Source: an uncultured Muribaculaceae bacterium
GTDB lineage: Bacteria > Bacteroidota > Bacteroidia > Bacteroidales > Muribaculaceae
Assembly (NCBI GenBank): GCA_934636465.1
Contig: CAKUAR010000001.1
Coordinates: 62,001 to 126,000 of the forward strand
Reading direction: 5' to 3'
DNA: 64,000 bases
Shown here: in pieces, positions 25,413 through 33,908 of the stretch
Position numbering within the stretch: the stretch's first letter is position 1
Layout of the letters: every line of letters starts with the position of its first letter
The notes under the pieces: model-generated
The model's database searches: none
Seen by the model: the letters and a program-made list of their open reading frames with translations, nothing else
What the model was told of the DNA's origin: nothing
Translations under genes and position numbers: made by a program

Positions 25413-27416
25413 TTAGAGTGTAACTGAAATGGATTGGCCAGACTTGATGACCTTGTTTGCCACGACGCGCTTGCCGTCTTTGACGGTGATTTTCACCTTG
25501 CCGGCATCGGCACGAGAAACTTCAATGTCGAACTTGCTCTCGAAAGCGCAAATCTTGCGCAGAGCCATGTTGTTCCAGGCGTCGGGCAGGTGAGGTGTCA
25601 GCGTGAAAGAGCGGAAGCCGGTGGGGCGAATTCCGAACATACCTTCGGTAATCACACGGCCATACAGACCACTTTCGGCAGAGAGATGGCGCTGCTCACC
25701 CTCTGGCCATGCTTCGATGGCGTAGGGCACATGCTCGCCCAGCAGACGTGTGGTGGAGTAGTTGTGCAAGAAGTTTGTGGCTTGGGCGGTCTCGTTGGCA
25801 GCATAGATGCCTCGCAAGGCATAGAGCGTGGAGCGGTCCCAGAACGTTTTGTCGCCGGCCAAGGTGAGCAGGCCGTCTTTGGTGAGCAGGCGTGGCGACA
25901 GCAGCGCCTTGATGGTGCCTTGTGCACGGTCTTCTATGCCCATGGTTAGCGGAATACATATCCAGGAGCGCAGTGTGTCGTTGCCTTTATAGTAGGCGTA
26001 GGTGTCGAAGCCCTCAACTTTTGCGCCGAAATATTTGTCGATGTTGTGCCGCATGGCAGTGGCACGGTCGCGATAGCTCTTTGACACCGACGCTGGTTTG
26101 CCAAGCTCTTTTGCGAGGAAAGAGGCTGAGAGCAGGGCGTCGTAATAGAGCGACGAGGTGCACAAGTTGGCCTTTCCCGACGGGAAACGGCCTTCAAGCT
26201 CGTCGGTGTCGGAGGCAACAACGCCTTCTGGTGTGAGCTTGCGGCGGCAATACTCCAGACACCATTCTATCAGGCTCCAAAGCTGGTTTGCCTCACTCTT
26301 GCTACCGCGAGCCAAGGCGTAGCGTGACGCGCCATAGGCAATCATGGCAGCATCGCCACGGTCGCCGCAACCATTCCAGATGTCTTTGCCCTCGGCAATT
26401 ATTGAGCTGGGGATTGGTGTCCAGTCTTTGTTGATGTAGTGGGCAAAGAGCTTGAACGAGTTGAGCGCCGACTTGCAGCCGTAATCATAGCCGGTGAAAG
26501 GGAAATAAGGGTTGATATACTCTGCCTGGTCGTTAGCCCAAATGGCGGCGTAGTATGATTCGCCGCCTGGGCCGTGCATTGGGCCGCCGGCAGTTTCAAA
26601 TATACTCTCGCAAGCTCTGCGCTTTGAGAACGCAAACATGGTGTTGATTACGGAGTCGGGCGTTTCGAGCACGAGTTGCTGCGACAGCTCGTTAATCATG
26701 GCTCTGCGCGCAGCAAGCTCGTTGTCGGCATTGATAGCCTGCACCGGTTCGCCTGATTTGTAACCTGCTATGTCCGACGAGAACGTGAGTGAGTCGGCAG
26801 GAGCTATGACAAATACGCCGGCTTTGTTGATAGTGGCCTTGAGCGTGTAGCTGCCGTCAACGCCTTGGGCGGCGTCGGTGCGATAGGTTATGTTGGCACT
26901 CGGAATCTCGATGGCGAGCGGACGGCTGCAAGAGTTTACCAAAGTGTATTTCTCAACCGATGCCGGCTGTGTGGTCGATGGAAAGAAGCGGCGCGTGAGC
27001 CTGACGTTCATGCCATAGCCCCAGTCGAGTAAGCTCTCCACTTCGAGAGTGCCGTTGAGTCTGACGGCACTTATGGTTTCCTTTGGGTTAGAGAGTCCGT
27101 TGACCACAAGCAGGTTTATGGGATTCCAGTCGAACCGCCTCATGAGACTTGCGTGGGTGTTGTTGGGAATGGTGCGGAGCATGGGCCACACCATGCTTTT
27201 GTTGATGCAGAAGCGGCCGTCGTGGTCAATTCCATAGCGATAGACCACCGAGACTTTCTTGCCGCTCATCTCAATGTGGTCGAAATGCGAGTCGCCTGTT
27301 GGCTTCCACTCTATTTCGCTGTTGCTTTTTATGCTCCATCTGTTTTGGGCAAAAGAGGGCGATGCAAGAGCCATAGAGGCCAGCAAAGTGCATAGCGCAA
27401 TCTTTGATTTCTTCAT
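25413..27416 (-). CDS. Secreted six-hairpin (alpha/alpha)6 glycosidase-like protein
   Basis: A 667-residue exported protein. Residues 1-23 are a signal peptide ending FAQ. An N-terminal beta-sandwich (to about residue 245) precedes a catalytic-type helical toroid. The toroid has GGPMHGPGGESYYAAIWAND (about residues 285-305), TDELEGRFPSGKANLCTSSLYYDALL and a C-terminal AIEAWPEGEQRHLSAESGLYGRVITEGMFG. A terminal beta-sheet domain follows. This layout is common in GH15/GH65/GH78-like clan enzymes and in Bacteroides proteins named six-hairpin glycosidases. Acidic residues in IWANDQAE and WPEGEQ are likely catalytic. The sugar substrate cannot be stated. Confidence 0.75.
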   Translation of the reverse strand: MKKSKIALCTLLASMALASPSFAQNRWSIKSNSEIEWKPTGDSHFDHIEMSGKKVSVVYRYGIDHDGRFCINKSMVWPMLRTIPNNTHASLMRRFDWNPINLLVVNGLSNPKETISAVRLNGTLEVESLLDWGYGMNVRLTRRFFPSTTQPASVEKYTLVNSCSRPLAIEIPSANITYRTDAAQGVDGSYTLKATINKAGVFVIAPADSLTFSSDIAGYKSGEPVQAINADNELAARRAMINELSQQLVLETPDSVINTMFAFSKRRACESIFETAGGPMHGPGGESYYAAIWANDQAEYINPYFPFTGYDYGCKSALNSFKLFAHYINKDWTPIPSSIIAEGKDIWNGCGDRGDAAMIAYGASRYALARGSKSEANQLWSLIEWCLEYCRRKLTPEGVVASDTDELEGRFPSGKANLCTSSLYYDALLSASFLAKELGKPASVSKSYRDRATAMRHNIDKYFGAKVEGFDTYAYYKGNDTLRSWICIPLTMGIEDRAQGTIKALLSPRLLTKDGLLTLAGDKTFWDRSTLYALRGIYAANETAQATNFLHNYSTTRLLGEHVPYAIEAWPEGEQRHLSAESGLYGRVITEGMFGIRPTGFRSFTLTPHLPDAWNNMALRKICAFESKFDIEVSRADAGKVKITVKDGKRVVANKVIKSGQSISVTL

Positions 27417-27592
27417 TTTTTTTGAGTGTTATGTTACTGTTTCTTTATAATAAAAGTTGAAATTTCCTGCCACAGATGCCAGTGTGCGGGAAAAAATTAA
27501 TGGTTCGCAACAAAAATACGGCAAATTGAGCACACAAAGCGCAAACTCGCTTGATTTTTTGCCGCGATTGCACAGCAAATGCAGAGTGGGGG

Positions 27593-27623
27593 TTGGGCGA
27601 AAAGCAGAAAAGATGTAAATTTG
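27593..27623 (+). promoter_or_regulatory. Promoter of the PurF-like gene
   Basis: TTG at 27593-27595 and TAAATTTG at 27616-27623, 20 bases apart. No PurR-like or riboswitch structure was recognised in the short leader. Confidence 0.6.
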
Positions 27624-27679
27624 TGGTATCAAATTGTTGCAACAAAAAGTATCATAATATAAATTCAAAATAGCAATTA

Positions 27680-29089
27680 ATGGCTGGTTTTTTTGGAACT
27701 GTCTCAAAGACAGCATGTGTGACCGATTTGTTCTACGGCACCGACTATAATTCACATCTTGGCACACGCCGCAGCGGCTTGTCCACCTACGACCAGGAGC
27801 AAAAGAAGTTTTTGCGGTCGATTCACAATCTTGAAAGTTCTTATTTTCGCACAAAATTTGAGAGCGAATTAGGCAAGTTTACTGGCAATTCTGGCATAGG
27901 AATAATAAGCGACACTGATTCGCAACCCATAATATTCAACAGTCACCTGGGCAAGTTTGCCATTGTGACTGTGGCAAAGATATGCAATCTTGAGTCGCTT
28001 GAGCAGCGCCTGCTCGAAAAGAACCACCATTTTGCAGAATTAAGCAGCGGGGCCGTCAACCAGACAGAGTTGGTGGCCTTGCTTATTACTGAAGGCAAGG
28101 ACTTCGTTGACGGCATAGAGAATGTGTTCCGCCTGGTGGAAGGCTCGTGCTCAATGCTGATTTTGACTGAAAACGGCATAATTGCAGCGCGCGACAAGCT
28201 GGGCCGCACTCCGGTGGTAATCGGCAAAAAAGATGGAGCATACGCTGCCACAAGCGAAACCACATCGTTCCCTAACCTTGACTACGAGATTGACCGCTTT
28301 TTGGGCCCTGGCGAGATTGTGAAGTTCACCGCCGACGGCGTGGAGCAGTTGCGCAAACCCAGTGAGGATATGCAGATATGCTCATTTTTGTGGATATATT
28401 ACGGCTTCCCAACATCTGACTACGAGGGAATAAACGTGGAGTCGGTGCGCTTCAAGACTGGCAAGGCAATGGGCGAGTCAGACGACTCCGAGGTGGATTG
28501 CTGCTGCGGAATACCGGATTCGGGCACTGGCATGGCTCTGGGTTATGCCGAGGGTAAAGGTGTGCCATATCACCGCGCCATAGCAAAATACACGCCCACT
28601 TGGCCACGCAGCTTCACGCCGAGCAATCAGGCAATGCGCTCGCTTGTGGCAAAGATGAAGCTGATTCCAAACCGCGCCATGCTCAAGGACAAGCGTGTGC
28701 TGTTTTGCGACGACTCTATAGTGCGCGGCACCCAGTTGCGCGATAACACCAAGGTGCTTTATGATTATGGGGCTAAGGAGGTACACATGCGCATTGCGTG
28801 TCCGCCGCTGATATATGGCTGCAAATACATTGGTTTCACCAACTCGAAGTCAGACCTTGAGTTGCTGTCGCGTCGTGTGATAGGTGAGCTTGAGGGCGAC
28901 CCGAACAAAAACCTTGACAAATATGCCAAAACCGGTTCGCCGGAATATGAGGCTATGGTGGAAGTGATGCGCAAGCGTTTTGGCTTGACATCGCTGAAGT
29001 TTACAAAAATCGAGGATTTGGTGAAGGCAATAGGGTTGCCAAAATGCAAGTTGTGCACGCATTGCTTTGACGGCAGTTCGCATTTTTAA
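27680..29089 (+). CDS. Amidophosphoribosyltransferase homologue without the N-terminal catalytic Cys
   Basis: A 469-residue PurF-like protein. The N-terminal Ntn glutaminase domain is present (HLGTRRSGLSTYD, NSGIGIISDTDSQP) and the phosphoribosyltransferase domain has the PRPP loop LFCDDSIVRG at about residues 341-350. Four Cys (about 234, 374, 456, 459) sit where the iron-sulphur ligands of the Bacillus enzyme lie. The N-terminus reads MAGFFGTVSK: the position after Met, which is the nucleophilic Cys in PurF (MCGI), is Ala. Glutaminase activity should thus be absent; it may use ammonia, a partner, or have a regulatory role. No purine genes are adjacent. Confidence 0.85.
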   Translation: MAGFFGTVSKTACVTDLFYGTDYNSHLGTRRSGLSTYDQEQKKFLRSIHNLESSYFRTKFESELGKFTGNSGIGIISDTDSQPIIFNSHLGKFAIVTVAKICNLESLEQRLLEKNHHFAELSSGAVNQTELVALLITEGKDFVDGIENVFRLVEGSCSMLILTENGIIAARDKLGRTPVVIGKKDGAYAATSETTSFPNLDYEIDRFLGPGEIVKFTADGVEQLRKPSEDMQICSFLWIYYGFPTSDYEGINVESVRFKTGKAMGESDDSEVDCCCGIPDSGTGMALGYAEGKGVPYHRAIAKYTPTWPRSFTPSNQAMRSLVAKMKLIPNRAMLKDKRVLFCDDSIVRGTQLRDNTKVLYDYGAKEVHMRIACPPLIYGCKYIGFTNSKSDLELLSRRVIGELEGDPNKNLDKYAKTGSPEYEAMVEVMRKRFGLTSLKFTKIEDLVKAIGLPKCKLCTHCFDGSSHF

Positions 29090-29130
29090 GGATAAACTGG
29101 CGCATTTGTGTGCCGCGCGCAGATAACGGC

Positions 29131-29175
29131 AGAGGCTCTGGTGATGAAAAACCAGAGCCTCTCGCGTTTTTTTTT
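29131..29175 (+). terminator. Terminator of the PurF-like gene
   Basis: Perfect 12-base stem AGAGGCTCTGGT/ACCAGAGCCTCT (29131-29142 with 29151-29162) and a nine-T run. Confidence 0.85.
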
Positions 29176-29252
29176 GTGGAGGCTAAACGGCTTGAACCTA
29201 AAGCACTAATGGATTGCTGGACGAAATATGGTGGCAGAAAACACTGATTTTT

Positions 29253-29283
29253 TTTGTCAGAATGTAAAAAATGCCTACCTTTG
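29253..29283 (+). promoter_or_regulatory. Promoter of SRP RNA (and probably tRNA-Thr)
   Basis: TTTG at 29253-29256 and TACCTTTG at 29276-29283, exactly 19 bases apart. Ideal spacing for Bacteroidota. Confidence 0.85.
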
Positions 29284-29287
29284 TGCT

Positions 29288-29386
29288 CGGGTTAGTCCTA
29301 CACGGCCAGCTCCTTGTAAATCCCCCAGGTCTTGACCGAAGCAAGGGTAGCAGGTCGTAGCGGCGCGATGTAGATCGCTAGCCCTC
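29288..29386 (+). ncRNA. ffs: Signal recognition particle RNA (4.5S, small bacterial type)
   Basis: About 100 bases beginning four bases after the -7 element. The ends pair: GGGTTAG (29289-29295) with CTAGCCC (29378-29384). The apical part keeps the Ffh-binding symmetric loop: CAGGT, eight bases, then AAGCA, in the same spacing as the E. coli CAGGTCCGGAAGGAAGCA hairpin. The eight bases are CTTGACCG in place of CCGGAAGG, so the usual GGAA tetraloop is not present. The RNA joins with Ffh to target membrane and secreted proteins co-translationally. Ends are estimated from pairing and promoter position. Confidence 0.8.
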
Positions 29387-29389
29387 TTC

Positions 29390-29463
29390 GCCTCTTTAGC
29401 TCAGTTGGCCAGAGCACGTGATTTGTAATCTCGGGGTCGTTGGTTCGAATCCGACAAGAGGCT
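29390..29463 (+). tRNA. tRNA-Thr (anticodon TGT)
   Basis: A complete cloverleaf of 74 bases. Acceptor stem GCCTCTT/AAGAGGC, D arm GCTC/GAGC, anticodon loop TTTGTAA (anticodon TGT, reads ACA), T arm GTTGG TTCGAAT CCGAC. The anticodon stem has one T-T mismatch. The CCA end is not encoded. It starts about three bases after the SRP RNA ends, with no promoter between them, so both are probably cut from one precursor. Confidence 0.95.
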
Positions 29464-29467
29464 CAAA

Positions 29468-29503
29468 AAAGAGTTGTATCTTATGATACAGCTCTTTTTT
29501 TAT
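29468..29503 (+). terminator. Terminator of the SRP RNA-tRNA-Thr transcript
   Basis: 13-base stem AAAGAGTTGTATC with 29485-29497 (one wobble), four-base loop TTAT, and T-run. Confidence 0.85.
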
Positions 29504-29540
29504 TTCCCCAATTTTGTTGTTTGTGTGAGGTAGTGGCATG

Positions 29541-29551
29541 GGTACGCGTAT
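29541..29551. repeat. Possible fragment of the intergenic repeat unit
   Basis: The 11 bases GGTACGCGTAT equal the end of the repeat unit seen at 24017-24037 and (reverse) 14038-14058. Too short to be certain. It lies at the boundary between tRNA-Thr and the helicase-nuclease gene. Confidence 0.3.
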
Positions 29552-29592
29552 AATGTGGATAGGGCGGTGATACTATAATATTGGGATATAGA

Positions 29593-32346
29593 TTAATTGT
29601 AAAGTTGATTTAACTCGTTAATGATTTTTTCTCTTTCTCCGCTACCTTTTGTTGAAAGACGAATTAAGGGTAGACCATAGCAGGACAAAATGTGATTTTT
29701 CATGATGTCTCGCTTATGTTGTTTTGTGTAATTGTTGTGAAATGTATAGCCATCTGTTTCAATTGCAAGTATTGGAAGTTTGCTGACTTTATTTATTATC
29801 ACAAAATCTATGTGTGTATTGAAATTTGACACGTATTTCAATTCTTCTTCTGACATGATAGACGTGTCCTTAATAATTTGGCGTAATGGCACATGGCACA
29901 ATGTTTTTAAGCAGCAAAAACGTTCATTGGTGTCAATTATATCTTGAAGTAAGGCATAGGTTAAATTCTCTGAAGCGTAATCCGATATTTTTGAATGCTT
30001 GCCGAGGTATTCAATGCGTTGCTTTGTGTATTGTTCGTAAAGATAATCAAAGATAGAAGCCAATTTGCTGTATGTTACATCACAGTTATTATAGGCAATA
30101 TAGTCAAGCAGGTCCATTATGTTACCATGTTTGTTCTGCTCATTGCCAGTAACAACAAGGCAGAACTTCTTTTTTGCTCTGGAAACGGCTACGTTCAACA
30201 TGTTGGCGTCATCAGCAAACGACGAGATTTCATTGTCAACGACGCTCATGATTATTGTATCTTCTTCCCTTCCTTGGTATTTGTGTATTGTTCCTGCTTT
30301 TACAGAGTGTAACTGCTGGTTAAGCGCAGCTACTTGGTTGTTGTATGGAGTTACAATGCCAAGAGTTTCTTTATCTTTTAAAATTGGAAGAATTTCTTTT
30401 TTGATGACATCAATTTCTCGTTGGTTATACCGATTTGTTGCATGATTGCATTTTGTTGTGCGAATTGCAGACATAACATTGCATTCGCCTTTGTCTTCTG
30501 TCATGATAAGCAAATTGCCACCATAGAATTTTTGGTTACAGAAATTAATAATGCGAGGGTGACAGCGATAGTGTTCGCGTAGCATTGTCTCGGGAACATC
30601 AGTTATTATTGTAAATATTGATTGTAGAAAATTGTTATGGGCACAATCATAACCATCTGCAATGCTGCGCTTGGAAAACAGATACTCAAGTTTTGCTTGG
30701 TCTTTTTCAGTAACTACGTTGGATAGTTGTTTTGTGTCGCCAACAATAACTGCATTTTTTGCACATGTCAAAGCCAGCGTTCCTGTATCGATAGACACTT
30801 GTGAGGCTTCGTCAATGATAAGGTAGTCATAAATATCATTGGTGAAGATGCATGAACGTGCAGAGAATGTGGTGCTAAGAATGACTGGATATTGATATAT
30901 CAATTCATTGGACTGTCTTTTAAAGTCTTTATTGTCGGAAAAAGATGTTCGTGTGTGTTGGCAATAATGGTTATACAGATGAGATTTGAATAAAGACATT
31001 GATAAATCTGTCAGTTTTGTTGTTAAGGCATTAGGATTGTATAGAGATAATTCATTGTCAATGCTACTGATACGTGACCTTATTTCTTCCTGCTTATTAA
31101 TATAATATATGGTCTGTAATTCTATGATTATAGAAGAGAGATTATTTTTATTAAATTCGGTTCTGATGTGCAATTTGTTTCTGCATTTCCATTTGAGCCA
31201 CCACCATTTTATTACTTCTGATAATTGCCTTAACAATGGCGTAACAGCAATAGAATGTGCATGTGTAATAGCTTGAATTTTTATCCATAAGGAAACTATT
31301 TGTTTGGAACTTACGGAATTTGTTGTTTTTTGACTTTCATCAATGCTATTGTCAATGCAGAAATGCTTCCATTCTAGTTTTAATGCTTGCAGTTCTTGTT
31401 GTAATTTGGCACGTTCGTTTTGAAGACTATACACATTGTCAAGTTGCTGCAATGTTGTATGCAATGCCTGGCAACAATTTTTGGTAACAGAAGCTGACAT
31501 TCCCCAAGAGGCACATTCTATTGGGACAATTGGCTGATTGGCAATAAATGCTTCTTTGTTGCTTTTGCTGCCAAGAGTCGCGATAAAAAAATCCAAACCA
31601 TATTTTTCTAACTTTTCCTTGATGTTTGCTGTGGCGGAATTATTATTGGACACTACCATCACAGTTTTTCCTTGTGTGATGATGTTGGCAATAATATTAA
31701 GGATTGTTTGTGTTTTACCAGTGCCAGGAGGGCCTTGTATTACGCTTATTTGATGCTCAAAAGCATTTTCTATGGCCTTTTTCTGGCTGATATTGCCACC
31801 AAAAGGGTATATTAATTCTGCATGACTTAGTGTTTTGGGACAATATTTTGATGGGTTAAGATAGCATGCGGCAGCTGAATCTGGGTCTATAAATTTAATA
31901 TCTGCATATAAATCTGTTAAAGTTCCATTTGAATGTTCACTCTGCCCTAATGGGTTAATTGTTGAAACATCTTTTAGATAGGAAAAAACATCTTTGATTG
32001 CAGATTCTTGTAAGCAAGACGTGGTGACATGAATTCTTTTACTTGTATCCTCTTGCACAAAACCGTTGTTATAAATAATTCGCCAATAATATTCACTGTC
32101 GTTGGAGAATTTCCATATTTCTCTAATGTTTTTCTTCAATGCTCCATCAATAAACACTTTGCTGTATAAAGGATTAACCCATTCTGGATTACTGATGCAG
32201 ATGACTTTAGAGCGACTATAATTATAGATGCGTTCACTGTTATTGAAGCGGATATGATACCCATTCAGACCATTCTCTTCAATGGTGTGAATTTGGGTGG
32301 TCTTTGGTTTCCCATTAAGCAATATGAAGAGATGAGATAAGTCCAT
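29593..32346 (-). CDS. SF1 (Upf1/DNA2-like) helicase fused to a PD-(D/E)XK-type nuclease domain
   Basis: A 917-residue protein. Residues 1-185 are an uncharacterised N-terminal domain. The superfamily 1 helicase follows: Walker A GPPGTGKT (205-212), a coiled insertion at about 290-480, Walker B LIIDEAS (509-515), motif III GDTKQL, HYRCHP (592-597), TPYNNQ, motif V TIHKYQGREED (686-696) and motif VI NVAVSRAKK (718-726). The last 75 residues show D847, E863-T-D865-G, H870, D880 and K883 in the order of Vsr/DUF2726/DUF559-like nucleases. The gene is clearly AT-richer than its neighbours and sits alone just past tRNA-Thr, so recent acquisition and a defence or DNA-processing role are inferred. 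Confidence 0.85.
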   Translation of the reverse strand: MDLSHLFILLNGKPKTTQIHTIEENGLNGYHIRFNNSERIYNYSRSKVICISNPEWVNPLYSKVFIDGALKKNIREIWKFSNDSEYYWRIIYNNGFVQEDTSKRIHVTTSCLQESAIKDVFSYLKDVSTINPLGQSEHSNGTLTDLYADIKFIDPDSAAACYLNPSKYCPKTLSHAELIYPFGGNISQKKAIENAFEHQISVIQGPPGTGKTQTILNIIANIITQGKTVMVVSNNNSATANIKEKLEKYGLDFFIATLGSKSNKEAFIANQPIVPIECASWGMSASVTKNCCQALHTTLQQLDNVYSLQNERAKLQQELQALKLEWKHFCIDNSIDESQKTTNSVSSKQIVSLWIKIQAITHAHSIAVTPLLRQLSEVIKWWWLKWKCRNKLHIRTEFNKNNLSSIIIELQTIYYINKQEEIRSRISSIDNELSLYNPNALTTKLTDLSMSLFKSHLYNHYCQHTRTSFSDNKDFKRQSNELIYQYPVILSTTFSARSCIFTNDIYDYLIIDEASQVSIDTGTLALTCAKNAVIVGDTKQLSNVVTEKDQAKLEYLFSKRSIADGYDCAHNNFLQSIFTIITDVPETMLREHYRCHPRIINFCNQKFYGGNLLIMTEDKGECNVMSAIRTTKCNHATNRYNQREIDVIKKEILPILKDKETLGIVTPYNNQVAALNQQLHSVKAGTIHKYQGREEDTIIMSVVDNEISSFADDANMLNVAVSRAKKKFCLVVTGNEQNKHGNIMDLLDYIAYNNCDVTYSKLASIFDYLYEQYTKQRIEYLGKHSKISDYASENLTYALLQDIIDTNERFCCLKTLCHVPLRQIIKDTSIMSEEELKYVSNFNTHIDFVIINKVSKLPILAIETDGYTFHNNYTKQHKRDIMKNHILSCYGLPLIRLSTKGSGEREKIINELNQLYN

Positions 32347-32517
32347 AAGGTTCGTTATAATAAACTATGCCTTCCAATTAATGTGATTTTTTATGATGTG
32401 ATGATTTGGCAAAAAACATTAGGATAATTAATTATATATTTTTAAACTTGCTTATTGTCAAACAAGCTTAAATGTAATCGCTCCGTATTATTTTTGATTA
32501 TAACTGGTGTGGAGAGA

Positions 32518-33720
32518 TTACTTGAGGAGGTCGGTGAGCTCGGTGAGGTCGCCGTCGTTGGGGCTTGGGGTGATTCCGAGCAGGTGGCACAGCAGCGGGT
32601 AGATGCTGACGTTGCGGAACTCGCCGGGCTTGGTGTAGCCGTGCTTGAAGTCGGCTCCTATGGCGCGGAAACCTACTTGCATGTCGCACGCGGTGTTATC
32701 GAAGCCGTGGTTGCCTGTTCCGGGCTTTATGGGAGCGTCGGTGAACAGCCAGCCTACATCGGGCAAAACCACCACGTCGCCAATATTGGGATTGGTGCCA
32801 TAGTCTAAGTAGGCAGGCACGTCTTGGCGTTTCCATGCACGCACATGGTCAACCTTTGCTAAGGCATTGACCACAGAGTCGGCATACTCTGGACGGCGAA
32901 CATTGACAAGTGCCGGCAGGCTGCCGAGCACTTCGCTCACCCACTCGTCTTTGAGGTGGCGTTTCACCGGCACGGCTCTTGCGGAGTCGAGCCACGCCAT
33001 GCCGTGGTCGCCAGTCACAATAAGGTTGACCTTGCCGGCAACTGGCAATGCGGAAATGCGTTGCCACAGGTTTTGCAGCAGGCTGTCAACGCGCTCAAAC
33101 GACTTGCGCGTGGTGGCAGAAATGGGACCGAAGTGGTGTCCGCTGGCGTCGGGCTCCTCAAAATAAGCCATTATGAGGCTTGGTCGCTTGTCAGCCGGCA
33201 TTTTCAGATAATTGATGATTTTGTCAACACGCTGCTCCAGCGTGAGCAGTGGTCGCTTCTGGTAGTCTTCCCAATAGTTGGGGTGGCTGCCTTTCACTGC
33301 CACGTCGGACCCCACCCAATAGACGGTGGCCACTTTAAGCCCCTGGGCGCGTGCGGTGAGCCACACAGGGTCGCCGCCATAGTATTTGGGGTCGGTGCGT
33401 GTTGCCGCGTCTTTGAGGGTGAACAGTGCGCCTGTGGCACGGTCGCGGAATTCGTTTGCCACTATGCCGTGGTGGTCGGGGCGCAAGCCGGTGGCAAGTG
33501 TGTAGTGGTTGGGGAAAGTTTTGCTTGGAAATGACGGCTGCATCACGGCTTTCACGCCGTTGTCGGCCATATATTTCATGAAAGGTGTGTTGAAAGCCTC
33601 GGCGTAGTCCCACCTGAAGCCGTCAAGCGACACGATGATTGTGATGTTGCCTGTGGCGGCACGGGTGCAGAGCATGGTTGCCAGCATGGCAAACGCAAAC
33701 ATCAAAAAGGATTTTTTCAT
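32518..33720 (-). CDS. Exported type I phosphodiesterase/nucleotide pyrophosphatase (NPP family)
   Basis: A 400-residue protein with a signal peptide (about residues 1-22). The alkaline-phosphatase-like metal and nucleophile site is clear: SLDGFRWDY (31-39, first Asp metal ligand) and PSKTFPNHYTLATGL with Thr68 as nucleophile. DASGHHFGP and VTGDHGM provide further zinc ligands. Ends with residues near the lone His (GNHGFDN). NPP enzymes hydrolyse nucleotide pyrophosphate or phosphodiester bonds, or lysophospholipids, in the periplasm. Substrate is not determinable. It stands alone downstream of the helicase insertion. Confidence 0.88.
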   Translation of the reverse strand: MKKSFLMFAFAMLATMLCTRAATGNITIIVSLDGFRWDYAEAFNTPFMKYMADNGVKAVMQPSFPSKTFPNHYTLATGLRPDHHGIVANEFRDRATGALFTLKDAATRTDPKYYGGDPVWLTARAQGLKVATVYWVGSDVAVKGSHPNYWEDYQKRPLLTLEQRVDKIINYLKMPADKRPSLIMAYFEEPDASGHHFGPISATTRKSFERVDSLLQNLWQRISALPVAGKVNLIVTGDHGMAWLDSARAVPVKRHLKDEWVSEVLGSLPALVNVRRPEYADSVVNALAKVDHVRAWKRQDVPAYLDYGTNPNIGDVVVLPDVGWLFTDAPIKPGTGNHGFDNTACDMQVGFRAIGADFKHGYTKPGEFRNVSIYPLLCHLLGITPSPNDGDLTELTDLLK

Positions 33721-33908
33721 ATTTTCTGTTCTTAATTTTCGTGTAGAATAACAGTAATTCTATGCAAAATTAGCAAAAAAGCAATAATGCCACAGCACGA
33801 AATGATGAGGAACACTGAATTTGGGGTATTGTCGGTTTGGGCGAATTTTAGCAACTTTCCAATTTGTTTTAGAGAAGTAAGTAAAAAATCAACACGACAA
33901 ACGAATAA

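Noticed and set aside
32347..32517. Possible second copy of the tRNA-Thr 3' end (attachment site) beyond the helicase-nuclease gene
   Set aside because: I looked for the last 20 bases of the tRNA in this gap and did not see them. There is also no integrase gene, so an integrative element with att sites is not supported.
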